Assembly: GCA_946811695.1 (NCBI GenBank)
Contig: OX328124.1
Location: 58,470,459-58,534,458, forward strand
Length of the DNA: 64,000 bases
Origin: Gonocerus acuteangulatus
Lineage: Eukaryota; Arthropoda; Insecta; Hemiptera; Coreidae
Reading direction: 5' to 3'
The notes under the pieces were generated by a model that did not search any database, was not told the DNA's origin, and saw nothing but the letters and a program-made list of their open reading frames with translations. This document shows, one piece after another, positions 35,320 to 45,690 of this stretch (positions within the stretch are counted from its first letter, which is position 1; each line of letters begins with the position of its first letter). Made by a program: the position numbers and the translations under genes.

Positions 35320-35585
35320 TCTCATCTCAGCTTTCTATAGTGATTCTTCATCCGACTGTTCACTTGATGTTTCAAGGAATGATTTTTCAAAAAAAACTCT
35401 TTCCTCTTCATCCGAATCAATAGACTCAACTTCTCCATCATCTTTACATACTTACAAAAAGGCCTTTCCATTCTTTCTTGAATTTCTTCATATAAAATGT
35501 CAAACGGTGGTCGAAACAAAAAATTATATTTTAAATTTTTGTCACGAAAGTAGGGAGGTGGGGTGTTGTGAGCACCCCAAGCCAA
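35320..35585 (-). pseudogene. piggyBac transposase acidic N-terminus, frameshifted
   Basis: Minus-strand coding with EEIQERMERPFCKY, then in a second frame DDGEVESIDSDEEE and ETSSEQSDEES, then a stop. Acidic, Asp/Glu/Ser-rich N-termini are usual in piggyBac transposases. The sequence passes almost directly to the C-terminal piece at 35245, so the central catalytic domain has been deleted. Confidence 0.5.
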
Positions 35586-35758
35586 TAAAAGGCCCGAAAG
35601 AGGGACAAATAAGGGTTTTTCTCATGCAAATACAACCTCAATGTGAACATAACTACTATTTAGGTAGGTACCAAGGAGATGAAAAAGATTGAAAATCTTT
35701 AAATTGAAAATACAGAGCTAATCAAGTCATGGGGTGGAAACCCCACCTCCCTACTTAA

Positions 35759-37310
35759 AGATTAAATAAAATCGGCCCATTAACCCGAAAATTACCTATC
35801 CCAGTTTTTTCCAGTAGTGCGACAACGGGGTGCCTGTTTCGGTGTTGACTTACTTTTAGAAATTTATTAAATTATTATTTTATCTTCTGGCAGTGGTCTG
35901 TTTTTTCATTTATTTATACTCGCGATGTTAATAATTGTTTTTCTCCTTTACGAAGTGATTTTATTTTTATTATAGAGACGTTTATTTTATTTTTTTATCA
36001 AGTTAATAATCTATTATTATATTATAAAATATTATAATTTATTGTTATAAAATATTATTTTTAACTGACACTCCTCCAAAAGAGTAAAGGCTCATATATT
36101 TATTAAATAATAAGATATATTTCTGCATGCTACCCGGACTGTTTATAATTCTCAAGGAGGAATTGGTCCAAGCGTTCTAGGAAGCGGCAAGGGGAGTCCC
36201 TTCTTTTAGTTCACTGACATGACATTCATGCACGCCGCTGCGCGTGTCTAGCATCGCCTTTGCATTAACTAACTACTTACATCTTATTGTCAAAGATGAA
36301 TTCTTTCTCTTGAAAGAAATGAATTTTAATACTGGTTGCATCCTTCGCTGTATTCTTGTTAACTCGTAGTTTTCTTCTTTCGTCCATTAATCGGACAGGA
36401 ACTTCAACCTGATGGGATTTGGAAAGCTTACATAAAGACTATCTAAATTATTCAAGGGGACCATCACTTCCGAACCGTCAAGCACAGTTCTGACTGATCC
36501 TATCGAAATTTTTAGATAGTAGACACTTAAGTAGATGTTTCAAGGTGTACTCCTCACATCCCAAAATATTCAAACTTTTTCGAGGTATGTAACAAATTAT
36601 ACCTTATATTATTTTATTATAAAAAGTAGAAAATATCACGTTGAATGTGGTTCATTTCAATTCCTCAAAGTCAAAATGCCGATAAGTGTGATTCCATTTG
36701 CCAATCGTATTTCGCCGAAATAAGCAAGTTCCGGATTCTGCTGGCTAATATATTTACCTGTAATTTTAGAAAAATTACATTGTGCTAAATTTAATCAAAA
36801 CTGGACTATTCCTATACCCACAAAACGCGCCACATTTTTCACGAAAGATTAAAACAAAACATTAACTACTTATATTCTAAACTTCCTGTTCCGTTACCTA
36901 GTGTCATTTCTAGGGAACGGAAACGGGCTAAGATTACACGTTCCTGGGAGACGGACATTTGGTTTGTAGATAATTCTCTAACATTTTGTACATAAATCTG
37001 TTTTATACAAGAAAAAAAAAAAAAAAAACCACACATTATTTTAAAATATATATAATGCAACCCGACCTTTCTCTCTCCAAGAACCTTGTCCTATGCCAAC
37101 ACCACACCCCCATGGTACGTGGTGGCTCTGTTTGGGTTCAGGCAACCCATTACCGCTGCCTGTTCGGCTTGTTTAGGGTAAACCTACTTTATCAAGAGGA
37201 CAGCACTGTCTGGTGGGCGCATTCAAACTTTTGTTGAAGAAAGAGAAAATACTTCTGGCATATAGAAACCAAATACTTAATCCTAATCCTCGATTCTCAC
37301 ACACAATACC
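35759..37310. other. R2 continuation (about 35759-35800), then unassigned intron
   Basis: The R2 piece resumes right after the piggyBac. Beyond that there are only weak R2-like fragments (ggattctgctggctaatata at about 36734; a degraded header near 36895). No gene is seen. Confidence 0.4.
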
Positions 37311-37313
37311 CAT

Positions 37314-37316
<3 letters not shown>

Positions 37317-37378
<62 letters not shown>

Positions 37379-37382
37379 TATA
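37317..37382. repeat. (TA)n microsatellite
   Basis: About 30 TA units, not inside a recognisable R1/R2 copy. Confidence 0.95.
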
Positions 37383-37444
37383 ATTTCGTTTGGAGGTTCG
37401 GGGTCGGTAAACTAACACACCTTTTCTCTTTATAACTACATTAT

Positions 37445-37505
37445 TTTATTTATTTCGCCCGACATGTTTCGTGCCTTTTCGCACCTCTAAAGGACCACTT
37501 GGCAT
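37445..37505 (-). repeat. Hammerhead-like motif copy
   Basis: Minus strand reads ctttagaggtgcgaaaaggc, then acgaaacatgtcgggcgaaa. The GTGC/GCAC helix and GAAAC are kept, while the CUGANGA part is mutated to ctttaga. Confidence 0.4.
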
Positions 37506-37664
37506 AAAAACAAAATTTAATTATACATCCCATTTGCTATTTTTATAATTTTGTTTTTAATATATATCTTAATAACGTTTACTCAAGTATTTTCGTTTGT
37601 TTCATAGCTCTTCCCGAGTTAAACCATTCTTTTCTGCAAGTTGTCCCGGTTCCCATCTATAAAG

Positions 37665-38715
37665 TCCGCCACGCAGGAGCTGCATAACTAAGCACTTTCC
37701 TCAGAATTTGGGTAGTGTAGACTGCTTTCCAGAACAATTTGCTTAAAATATCCTACATAAATAAAATAAAAACATGAATAGTTCTCTTATAAATTTGTAA
37801 TGAGTAACTGATCAATTATTAATTTGCTTCCAGAGTTATGTTTACACATGGTACCTACTACACTACGTAATAAATACAAAAAACCTCATATTATCGTATT
37901 TTTATCTAACGCAGGAACCGGATACAGTCACTCTAGTGGTAGAAAGCGCTCCTTGCGGCGCCTTTGTGAGCCTACGTCTGGCGGGCTTTTCTATTGAAAT
38001 ATATTACAAATTAAACCCCCGCTTTCCGATTGACCGATTCAGCTCATTTTTACAACACTTCTTTCTCATGAGTTACCCACGACGTATACCGCGTTTCGTT
38101 ACAATACAGCAGAAATTACGACCGGTATGAGTATAATAGGAATTTGGGTCCGGAGTAAACCCCCCCTTCTAATGAACCGATTCAGTTTATTTTTACAACA
38201 CATATTTACCTGTAGAGTACCACTACGAATACCGAGTTTCGTCGAAATATACCAAAAATCACGGCTGGTAGTGGCGAATTGGTATTGTGGGTCCGGAGTA
38301 AACCCCCCCCCCCTCCTAATGAACCGATTTAATTTATTTTTACAACACAAATTTACCTGTGGATTAGCACTACGAATACCGAGTTTCGTCGAAATATACC
38401 TAAAATCACGGCTGGTAGTGGCGAATTGGTATTGTGGGTCCGGAGTAAACCCCCCCTCCTAATGAACCGATTTAGTTCATTTTTATATCTCACTTTTCTC
38501 TCTATATTACCACTATGAATGCCAAGTTTCGTTGAAATATAACAAATATTACGGCTGACATAGTCAAATAAGTGTTTTGGGTTCGGGGTAAACCCCCCCT
38601 TCCGGTGGACCGACTTTGGTGGTTAACGAACTCGTTCAATCGTTTGCTAAGTGAATGCTATATACCAAGTTTCGTGACGAAAAAACAAAAACTCTGGCCG
38701 CTATCGTGTTAACAG

Positions 38716-38790
<75 letters not shown>

Positions 38791-38924
38791 TATATACATA
38801 AATTTTAACGGGGGTCATTTTCGGTGTCTACTAAGTAGGATCGATAAAGATTTGAAGAAATTTTTCAAAAATTCCGTCATGAGTCCAACCTCAATAGCTA
38901 CTTTCCTTCGGAGGAAAGTGCTAA
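37665..38924 (+). mobile_element. R1 Helitron2-like element, full-length, five modules
   Basis: 5' header TCCGCCACGCAGGAGCTGC at 37665, internal 5' repeat TAAGCACTTTCCTC at 37689-37702, five internal modules (one more than the other copies; extra unit at about 38288-38437), (TA)n at 38724-38796, and the 3' hairpin ending CTAA at 38921-38924. Confidence 0.78.
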
Positions 38925-39040
38925 AAAATTGATATGTTATATTGGTATAAGGAGGAAAGTTGTGTTACATTATCACTTGACATGGCTTTGGCTGGGCAGT
39001 GATGGTACTGCATCAAATAGGAAAAACCAGAAACTCGAGG

Positions 39041-39080
39041 TCTCCAGCTTTCGGAGTCTACAGCTCCATCCTCAGAGCCT
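39041..39080 (-). repeat. Hammerhead-like motif copy with intact core residues
   Basis: Minus strand ctgaggatggagctgtagac, then tccgaaagctgg. It fits CUGANGA, a TGGAG/CTCC helix and GAAA. It lies 410 bp before the exon at 39490. Confidence 0.4.
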
Positions 39081-39489
39081 CTAGTTCTTTACTGCAGGCG
39101 GTTCACCAGGCTGAGACCTGGAATTTTTGAGTTTTCCTATTATATAAATGCGTACCAGAAACTATCCAGATATTAGATTCTTTTCTCTTCGTATTGTGTT
39201 TATTGTAAGTTGAATTGATGTTTTATGTTAATTTAGTTTTCTTTGATGATTTTTTGAAAGTGCACATATCGCGACTAGTCTAGGAATTTCATCAAACGTT
39301 TAAAAAACACCTACATCGTAGAAACGTTTTTATATTCCATTCAGGTCACATTCGAAGGACGGTAAATGTACATTCATATAATTCAGTATTTTCTTCAGCT
39401 GTAATCACAAGCTGTTCACGGCAAAAGAATATTATTTTGTAGTAAAACTGTATATATTGATATTCTAACAAGTAGTGTTTCCCTAACAG

Positions 39490-39681
39490 GTGTACGGTCG
39501 ACCAGGATATCTCTGCGTCAGTTCGCTGCTATATCTGTGCTGCGGCCTGGCTCGTGGAGTTCTCCTGTATGCACTTCTTGAAGAGGTTGGTTTTACTTAT
39601 GTTGCAGTCAACACTGCAGCAGCCTCGTCGACCATCGCCTACGCCATGGCTCTCAACGATATGGCTACACTTTTCAATGAG
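39490..39681 (+). CDS. Sur: SUR-like ABCC transporter, exon with TMD0 helices 4 and 5
   Basis: Seen: acceptor gtttccctaacag, a 192-nt phase 0-0 exon of 64 codons, donor gtaaat. The protein is two hydrophobic helices (LCVSSLLYLCCGLARGVLLY and VNTAAASSTIAYAMALNDM) separated by LLEEVGFTYV, which fits TMD0 helices 4 and 5 of SUR and the short loop between them. It ends at FNE, where the L0 linker would begin in the next exon. GC content and codon use are clearly higher than in the flanks. Oddity: about 40 bp after the donor the intron runs straight into a TG/TA repeat and a 3'-truncated R1 element, so repeats crowd the 5' splice site. The downstream exon (phase 0) was not found before the window ends. 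Confidence 0.7.
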
Positions 39682-39729
39682 GTAAATGGAACAATTAATT
39701 CTAATGCATAGTTTGACGCATACACACAC

Positions 39730-39773
<44 letters not shown>

Positions 39774-40467
39774 ATGCATGCGAGAGTTAACACGAAACGC
39801 ATCAGTTTCTTTTTTTTCGCCACGAAACTTGGTATACAGCATGCCACTAGCAAACGATTGAAAGTTTTTGTTAAACAGCCAAATCGGTCCATCTGGAAGG
39901 GGGGGGGGGTTGAGCTCCGGAGCCAAATTAGTAGTTTGCACATAACGGGTTGTAATTCCTGTTGTATTATAACGAAACACGGCCGAAATCAGGCCGCAAC
40001 ATGGGGGGTACTGTTGTCCAGGGCCCGGGCCGGTCCTCGCTAATTGGGAAAAAATATATTGGTTATGAGCTTGTAAAAAGAATAGGATTTAGAAATATAG
40101 ACGGGCGTAGCCTATATTTATTGGAATGGGATCTATATATTTTTTTTTTTTATGTACATAACCGCAAAACAAGTGTAGTCCCAGAATAGTATATTTCATT
40201 AGGAGTCGTAATAAAACTAATAGTACCGAAAGTGACCTTTGCTGCACCGCTTGTCGGCTTCTATTCTCATTTCGCACAAAACTCAAGATGAAAATAGTTT
40301 TAAAATGTCCAAAGTCCTATAGCAAACTACTAGAATTTTCAGTCTGGCTCTGAGAAGTGGCGGCCCTAACCGAAATACGTCGTGAGAACCTAGAGAGAAA
40401 GATGCGCTTTCAACATAAACTAAATAGGTTCATTAAAAGTTGGGGTTAACTCCGTATTTTTTGTGTG

Positions 40468-41442
40468 TGTTTAACAGCGTGTGAACACTTGGGCTAATTG
40501 CCGGGCTAACTATAGGTGTCTGCCCTTTTATAATGCCAAAAGCACGTGGTTGGTCATCCATTCAGGTACTGGGCACGTCCAACGTTGCCTAACTTCGGTG
40601 ATCAACTGGAACCGGTGCACTCAGCGTACCTCTGTGAACTCGGCATCCCACTTTCGAAAAAAAATATGACAATAGACTCAAAAAATTGCAAATCGTTTGT
40701 AGTTATTTGTCGTGAAAGAATTTTCGTTTGTAGTTGCACCGTTTTTGAGAAACGGGCGGGTCAAAAAATACCCCACACCCGACTTCAACCGTTTGGAACC
40801 AAACAATTTTTATTCGACGTCAAATCGTTCGTAGTTGTTTGTAGTGAAAGAATTTTCGTTTGTAGTTGCCCAGAAAAAAAGTTACAGCCGTTTTTTTGAA
40901 TTTTCAAAATCGCAACTTTTTCATTTTTAGGGGTGCGTGTTTTTTTATGATCCCAATGCATTCGAAATCGTTTGTAGTTGATAGTAGTGAAAGAATTTTC
41001 GTTTGTAGTTGCACCGTATTTGAGAAACGGTAAAAAAATGCCCCGCACCCGACTTCAACCGATTGGAACCAAATCATTTTTATTCGACGTCAAATCGTTT
41101 GTAGTGAAAGAATTTTCGTTTATAGTTGCACAGAAAAAAAGTTACAGCTGTTTTTTTCTGTGCAACTACAAACGAAAATTCGTTCACTAATATCAACTAC
41201 AAACGATTTCGAATGCATTTTGCATAGAAAAACACGCACCTCTAAAAATGAAAAAGTTGCGATTTTGAAAATTCAAAAAACGGCAGTAACTTTTTTTCTG
41301 GGCAACTACAAACGAAAATTCTTTCACTACTATCAACTACAAACGATTTAGAATCAATGGTTGCAATGTTTTGAGTCTATTGTCATATTTTTTTTCGAAA
41401 GTGGGGTGCCAAGTTCACAGAGATACTCAACGTGGCTATGGC
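40468..41442 (-). repeat. 5S-derived SINE (minus strand), split by a foldback element
   Basis: Minus-strand head starts at 41442 (gccatagccacgttgagt), resumes at 40627 (cgctgagtgcaccggttcc, then tgatcaccgaagttaggcaa) and continues into aaagggcagacacctatag and the tail near 40470. It is diverged from the two intact 5S SINEs. Confidence 0.65.
40628..41424. mobile_element. 797-bp foldback element with about 9-bp target duplication
   Basis: Ends ACCTCTGTGAACTCGGCATC and (complement) ATCTCTGTGAACTTGGCACC. Inverted repeats continue through cactttcgaaaaaaaatatg and acaatagactcaaaa. Internal tandem units of the gtgaaagaattttcgtttgt type. Flanked by actcagcgt/actcaacgt (40619-40627, 41425-41433). A 9-bp duplication with long inverted repeats suggests the MULE/foldback class (inference). 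Confidence 0.72.
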
Positions 41443-41839
41443 TTTCACTCCGTATTCTGTTCAAATTGAATTAAGTCAGCAAATCGGCTCGGGCACTGAT
41501 TGCTACTTCTACCACTAGAAGCGCTGAACATGAGCGCTTTATTTGTTTCCTCCGTTGTTATGTTTTTTTCTTTTTACACCTGGACGCTTTTATTATTCAT
41601 CAAGATCAATAAAAAAAAATGTTTGTGTATTTATTATGAGGTGTAGTACCTCGCATACCCAACACTCCGTAAAAAAATTAATAATTGAGTCAGCTGTTCA
41701 TTACAAATGAAAAGAGCAAAACTATTCTTTTTTTTTAAATATATACATGTTGATTATTTTAAGAAAATTATTCAGTAATGGAGTGTACAGTATGCACCTT
41801 CTGAGGAATGTTCTTAGTTATGTTGCACCTGCGTGAAAG

Positions 41840-42455
41840 TTTGATAATTATCAAAATCATGTTTATTACTTTTGTTTATATTCTAAATTATTTTCCTAAT
41901 CACGCAGGTATAACGAAATGAGATAATGTAAAGAGTTGGAAGGCAATATTGAGGAAGAATATTTGTATAAGGTTTGAGCATGCTTTTTCGTCGACACTTC
42001 CGAATACAACATCGGGTCAATTACATAAGTGGGTTTTCTTCTTACTTTTCTTTTAAAAGAAATGCAGACATGACGGCGAAGGACTTGATTGGACCAGCGC
42101 CTTACAGAAGGACTCCTGATGACGTTGGAAGTTGCCGAAGTAGTATCTTGGTAGAAATATCCCTATACTATTTTTCACACGGCGTCAAGGCGGACTATAT
42201 ATCGGAAACATAAACGAGGTGTTCATGAAAATTTCTACAAGGACGAGGTTTTTTCGAAAGGTCATTTTTTATCTAGAAATTCTAAATGTCACTCATTTTC
42301 CTAACTATTAATAGCCTTACTTCTTTAATACAAATTTAAAAAAAACAGAAAAAAAGAATTGCTCAAGCGATTCTTTTTACGCTGTATTGAGCTTAGTGGG
42401 GGCTATTCTGTTGTTATAAAGAGCTTATTAAATTCGAAGTTATTAAAAAACAAAA
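41840..42455. other. No recognisable gene
   Basis: AT-rich intron. The 79-codon open frame at 41974-42213 shows no recognised domain. Confidence 0.4.
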
Positions 42456-42460
42456 CAAAA

Positions 42461-42604
42461 AAAAAAACCCTTCAGATGTTAGAAATATACACCTATATCC
42501 AGTTACAGTCCTGTAACTGGATAAAGGTGTATATTTCTAACATCTGAAGGGTTTTTTTATAGCTTGTTTTATATTTTATCCCTGGATAAAATATAAAACA
42601 AGCT
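42461..42604. repeat. Two adjacent hairpins
   Basis: Hairpin 1: arms 42461-42507 and 42512-42558, 4-nt loop, one or two mismatches. Hairpin 2: 42561-42604, a perfect 21-bp stem (agcttgttttatattttatc plus c) with a 2-nt loop. They are separated by 2 nt. Confidence 0.92.
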
Positions 42605-42730
42605 CAGAATCCTTCTTAATAGAGTAATTAAAAACTATTACAGTTTATGAAAGCTGGGTGGTAGAAATTATGTTATATATAACTAAGCTTGCTATTGATT
42701 GTGCATTTATCAAAATATAATAAAAAAATG

Positions 42731-43031
42731 TCCGATTCGTAGGAACTGCGTCATCTTAGCGCGTTTCCATAACTCCTTATTCCAAGTATCATTTGGAAAG
42801 CTTTGAATAATTGTATTTAATATTTTGCGCAAACATTAAAAATAAGAAATCTTGAAGATAAGTCAGATTTAGGGGCCATTTTGTACAGAAAGGTTACAGT
42901 AATGGGTATATCTTCGACTTCTGCTCAGAAAGCTCTATTACAAGAAAGCAAAACTTCGTCTCAAATTTATGTATTTTGTTTTACTAGCAAGTTAATTTTA
43001 CTGCTAAAATCAAGTATAAAAACAAAAAAAG
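42731..43031 (+). repeat. R2 5' fragment, first of a head-to-tail run
   Basis: TCCGATTCGTAGGAACTGCG, then the subterminal repeat ttagcgcgtttcc and about 250 bp of R2 interior, ending where the next R2 copy starts. Confidence 0.6.
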
Positions 43032-43069
43032 TCCGACTCGCAGAAACTGCGTCATCTTAGCGCGGTTCC

Positions 43070-43133
<64 letters not shown>

Positions 43134-44369
43134 GGCACATCTACATCTAGGTCATTAGCGCCGACATCCAGGGTGTAGCGAGGAATTTCACCAGCGAGCC
43201 GTGGGATGATAAAATTCCTGCCGGAGGTTGGGAATCGAACCCACCATCTCCCGCTTATGAATCCAAGGCGCTAGCCATTAGACCACGGGAGACCCCGGTT
43301 CCTGTTCATATCCCTATTCTCATTTGAAAAGCATAGAATAGAAACAGATAATATTTTCCTCGGCCTGTGTTCAAAGGGTTTTATGGCTATACCTGGGGTC
43401 AGGTCCGCAAGACCCTAGAATCCTCTTCTACCGATAATTCATTTCATACGTTTCAATGAATTGGAAAATATCAAATATTTTCACACATTCCTGTGTTCTT
43501 TTACTATAGTAATAATTCTACAGATAACATCAATTAAAAAATAAAATAAAAAAACCAACAGCATAAAGGCAATTGAAAATATTCAATAGACGTCAACGAA
43601 TCTTTTTCTCTTGGCAAGCTATATTTCTAACAATGAATTGTTTTTCTTATTTTGCCTAATCTGTTTTATTGTAAAATACATTATCCAACTATAAGCAATT
43701 AAAAAATAACAAGGAATAAAAACAGACAAAAAGAACAGTTCGAATAAGCAAAATCAATTACTTTAATGTTTTAAGCACTTATTTCTCCGATTGACATCGC
43801 CTAATCAAAACTTTCATCAGAACCTTTTTTGTAGAGCATTTAGTAAGCTTTCTAATGGTATTCTTTCGTTTACCAAATTCTTAACCTTTTTCGAGATATT
43901 AAGGAAAATATACAAAGTTACCAAAACTTTTTATGTCTGTTAATAAAATATTTTATTCTAACCCTTCCTTAACTCCAAACGTAACCAAAATTTCAACATA
44001 TTAGTTTTAATGAAAGTAGAACATGCAAAAAATGTTTCAACTGAATCCTATGATTCTAAGTACCCAAACCAAAAACGGTATTCAAAAACTATTTTTCCAA
44101 TTTTCTCGAAAACGGTTAAAGCTATCGCCTTGAAAATGGTTTCATTCGTTTTCCTAGCCCAAGAAGCCTATAAAAAGAGTACTTATAAGCTTATGAACTC
44201 AAAAACGTAAGCGTTACGATTTTTTCTGCGCGAATTTCGCCCCAAACTCCATCTTCCAGTGGGCGGATTTTGCTGGTTAACGAACTTGACCTTTCATATT
44301 GGACGACTGAATTTTGTACCAAATTTCATCAAAATCGGACCATTCGTCTTCGACCTAGAGAGCGAACAG

Positions 44370-44438
<69 letters not shown>

Positions 44439-44576
44439 CAAATTTGAACCACCGTTATTTTCGGTCTCTAGGGGTTCTGAAACGCGAAATTTTCTTGTCG
44501 GCACTTCCGGATTGTTTCATTGTATCAACCTTATAAGCGTGGTTCCTCCCTATGGGGGAGGGAGGAACCGCGCTAA
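43032..44576 (+). mobile_element. R2 Helitron2/HINE-like element, full-length, carrying a SINE
   Basis: 5' end TCCGACTCGCAGAAACTGC, internal 5' repeat TTAGCGCGGTTCC 25 nt in (43058-43070). The 3' end hairpin ggttcctccctatgggggag, then ggaggaaccGCGCTAA (44545-44576), is the complement of that repeat. (TA)n at 44375-44438. No coding. The header is clearly related to that of R1 (CGCAGGA-x-CTGC), so R1 and R2 are two families of one lineage. Confidence 0.75.
43072..43295 (-). repeat. SINE-A, tRNA-headed, inserted in R2
   Basis: Poly-T of about 59 nt, then on the minus strand head box A tggtctaatggctagcgc, box B gggttcgattccc, the ctccggcaggaatttt body and the gatgtagatgtgccgtt tail. Duplication CGGTTCC-x-G at 43063-43071 and 43296-43304. 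Nearly the same sequence as the SINE at 28577-28796. Confidence 0.85.
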
Positions 44577-44689
44577 AAGCAATAAAACACCGTAGAGAAC
44601 CGTTCAAAGCAAAGAAACCATCACTTTTGAGGTTTTAAGGACATATTTCTCCGTCTGAGATCCATCACGTGCTATTGTAAATATAAAAG

Positions 44690-45175
44690 TCCGACTCGCA
44701 GGAACTGCATCATCTTACCGCGGTTCCCTTCATATCCCTAGTTTTATTTTGAAGACATAGAATAGAAACAGTTATTACTTTGTATAGTCCCATCAAAAAT
44801 CCTAAATGTAGAACATTTAGGGCATTTTCGAATGATTACAGTACTCGTAACACAATTTCCCAACCGTTTCAATATATTTAAGAAATTATACAAAACTACC
44901 AAAAATGCTCATGTCTGTTACTTCAATATTTTTTTTCTAAACCTTCTTTAACTCCAAACGTGACCAAAATTTTAATATCTAACTAAGTATGAATATCAAA
45001 CATGTAAAAAAGGTTTCGAATGCTCCAACGTGCTAAAACTAAAAATTAGTTAGGAAATCTGGTTTTCTTCGCTTTTCATGAGAGCGGTTACAAGTAACGC
45101 TTTAAAAATGGATTCCCTACGTTAAAGAACATACAAAAAGTGTAGCCACAAGCCTATGAACGCAAAAACAATTTT
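44690..45175 (+). repeat. R2 5' portion, third in the run
   Basis: TCCGACTCGCAGGAACTGCA, then tcatcttaccgcggttcc and R2 interior blocks (caaacgtgaccaaaatt, cctatgaacgcaaaaac). No 3' hairpin. A further interior R2 fragment occupies 44577-44689. Confidence 0.6.
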
Positions 45176-45482
45176 AAAGAAAAGAAAAAGAATAAAAAAT
45201 GAAAAAATAAAAAAAGAAGATGTAGACATATATTAAAAAATGAGAATAAAAATATACATACACATATGTTAAGTAAATATATATTAAAAAAAAAATAATA
45301 AATAAAAATAAAATAATGAAAAAGATAAAAAATTAATCACATTAGGAAAAATGAAAGAAAGAATAAAATTAATAAATAAAAGTGATATGTAATACACCTA
45401 CTTGAAAATTCTAATTTAACAAAAATGTTAAAAATATAAAAATGTATAATTGTAAGTAATGAATAAACAAATATAAGAGCTC

Positions 45483-45535
45483 GGGCAATGGTAACCTTGT
45501 AGTTTTTTGCCCTTAAACATAAACAAACAACAACA
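45483..45535. repeat. Short dispersed repeat with GGGCAA/TTGCCC arms
   Basis: gggcaatggtaaccttgta then ttgcccttaaacataaacaa; partner of the copy at 2160-2216. Confidence 0.35.
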
Positions 45536-45690
45536 ACATTTTACCCAGTTGTTCTGATAATTTGTCAATAATCTTAACTATGTTATATGAAAAACTCTTG
45601 TTCATTTCCCTTTTGTAATATTTTGTTACTGAGTAACAAAATGTTATAAAAAGACAAGTGAATTTAAAACATTTTTGTGTGTCTAATAAG

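Larger units (their letters stand above)
29819..35754 (-). mobile_element. piggyBac-type DNA transposon, disrupted
   Basis: Seen: TTAA duplications at 29815-29818 and 35755-35758. Ends GTAGGGAGGTGG and its exact complement. A second inner copy of the end motif lies about 24 bp inside on the left, and an inner gtagggaggtggggtg stretch lies near 35547. The minus strand encodes the C-terminus of a piggyBac transposase, split by a later insertion, and an acidic N-terminal piece. The catalytic DDD centre is missing, so the element is an internally deleted relic. It interrupts an R2 element. Confidence 0.82.
15558..39489 (+). other. Intron between TMD0 exons 2 and 3 (23.9 kb)
   Basis: Bounded by gtaata and ccctaacag, phase 0 on both sides. 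It is filled with nested elements: SINEs, a truncated copia inside a palindrome, foldback elements, three R1 copies and the four-level nest at 29.7-35.8 kb. No further host exon is recognised. Confidence 0.65.
39720..41838 (-). mobile_element. R1 relic, minus strand, split by a 5S SINE and foldback
   Basis: R1 sequence at 39785-39985 (cacgaaacttggtat, then the module with a G-run) and 40395-40460 (aaactaaataggttcatta), resumes at 41460-41525 and continues to the 5' header at 41820-41838 (gttgcacctgcgtgaaag). The 3' end is lost in a TA/TG repeat near 39722. It is diverged, so it is older than the copies at 6017, 33350 and 37665. Confidence 0.6.

Noticed and set aside
37936..38130. Open frame reading MVESAPCG..., also present at 33959 on the other strand
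   Set aside because: It is conserved between copies only because it is R1 element DNA; the copies carry frame-neutral and frame-breaking changes alike, and no protein domain is recognisable.
39639..40043. Overlapping open frames near exon 3 (up to 113 codons)
   Set aside because: They are made of TG/TA repeat, R1 module and the antisense of exon 3.
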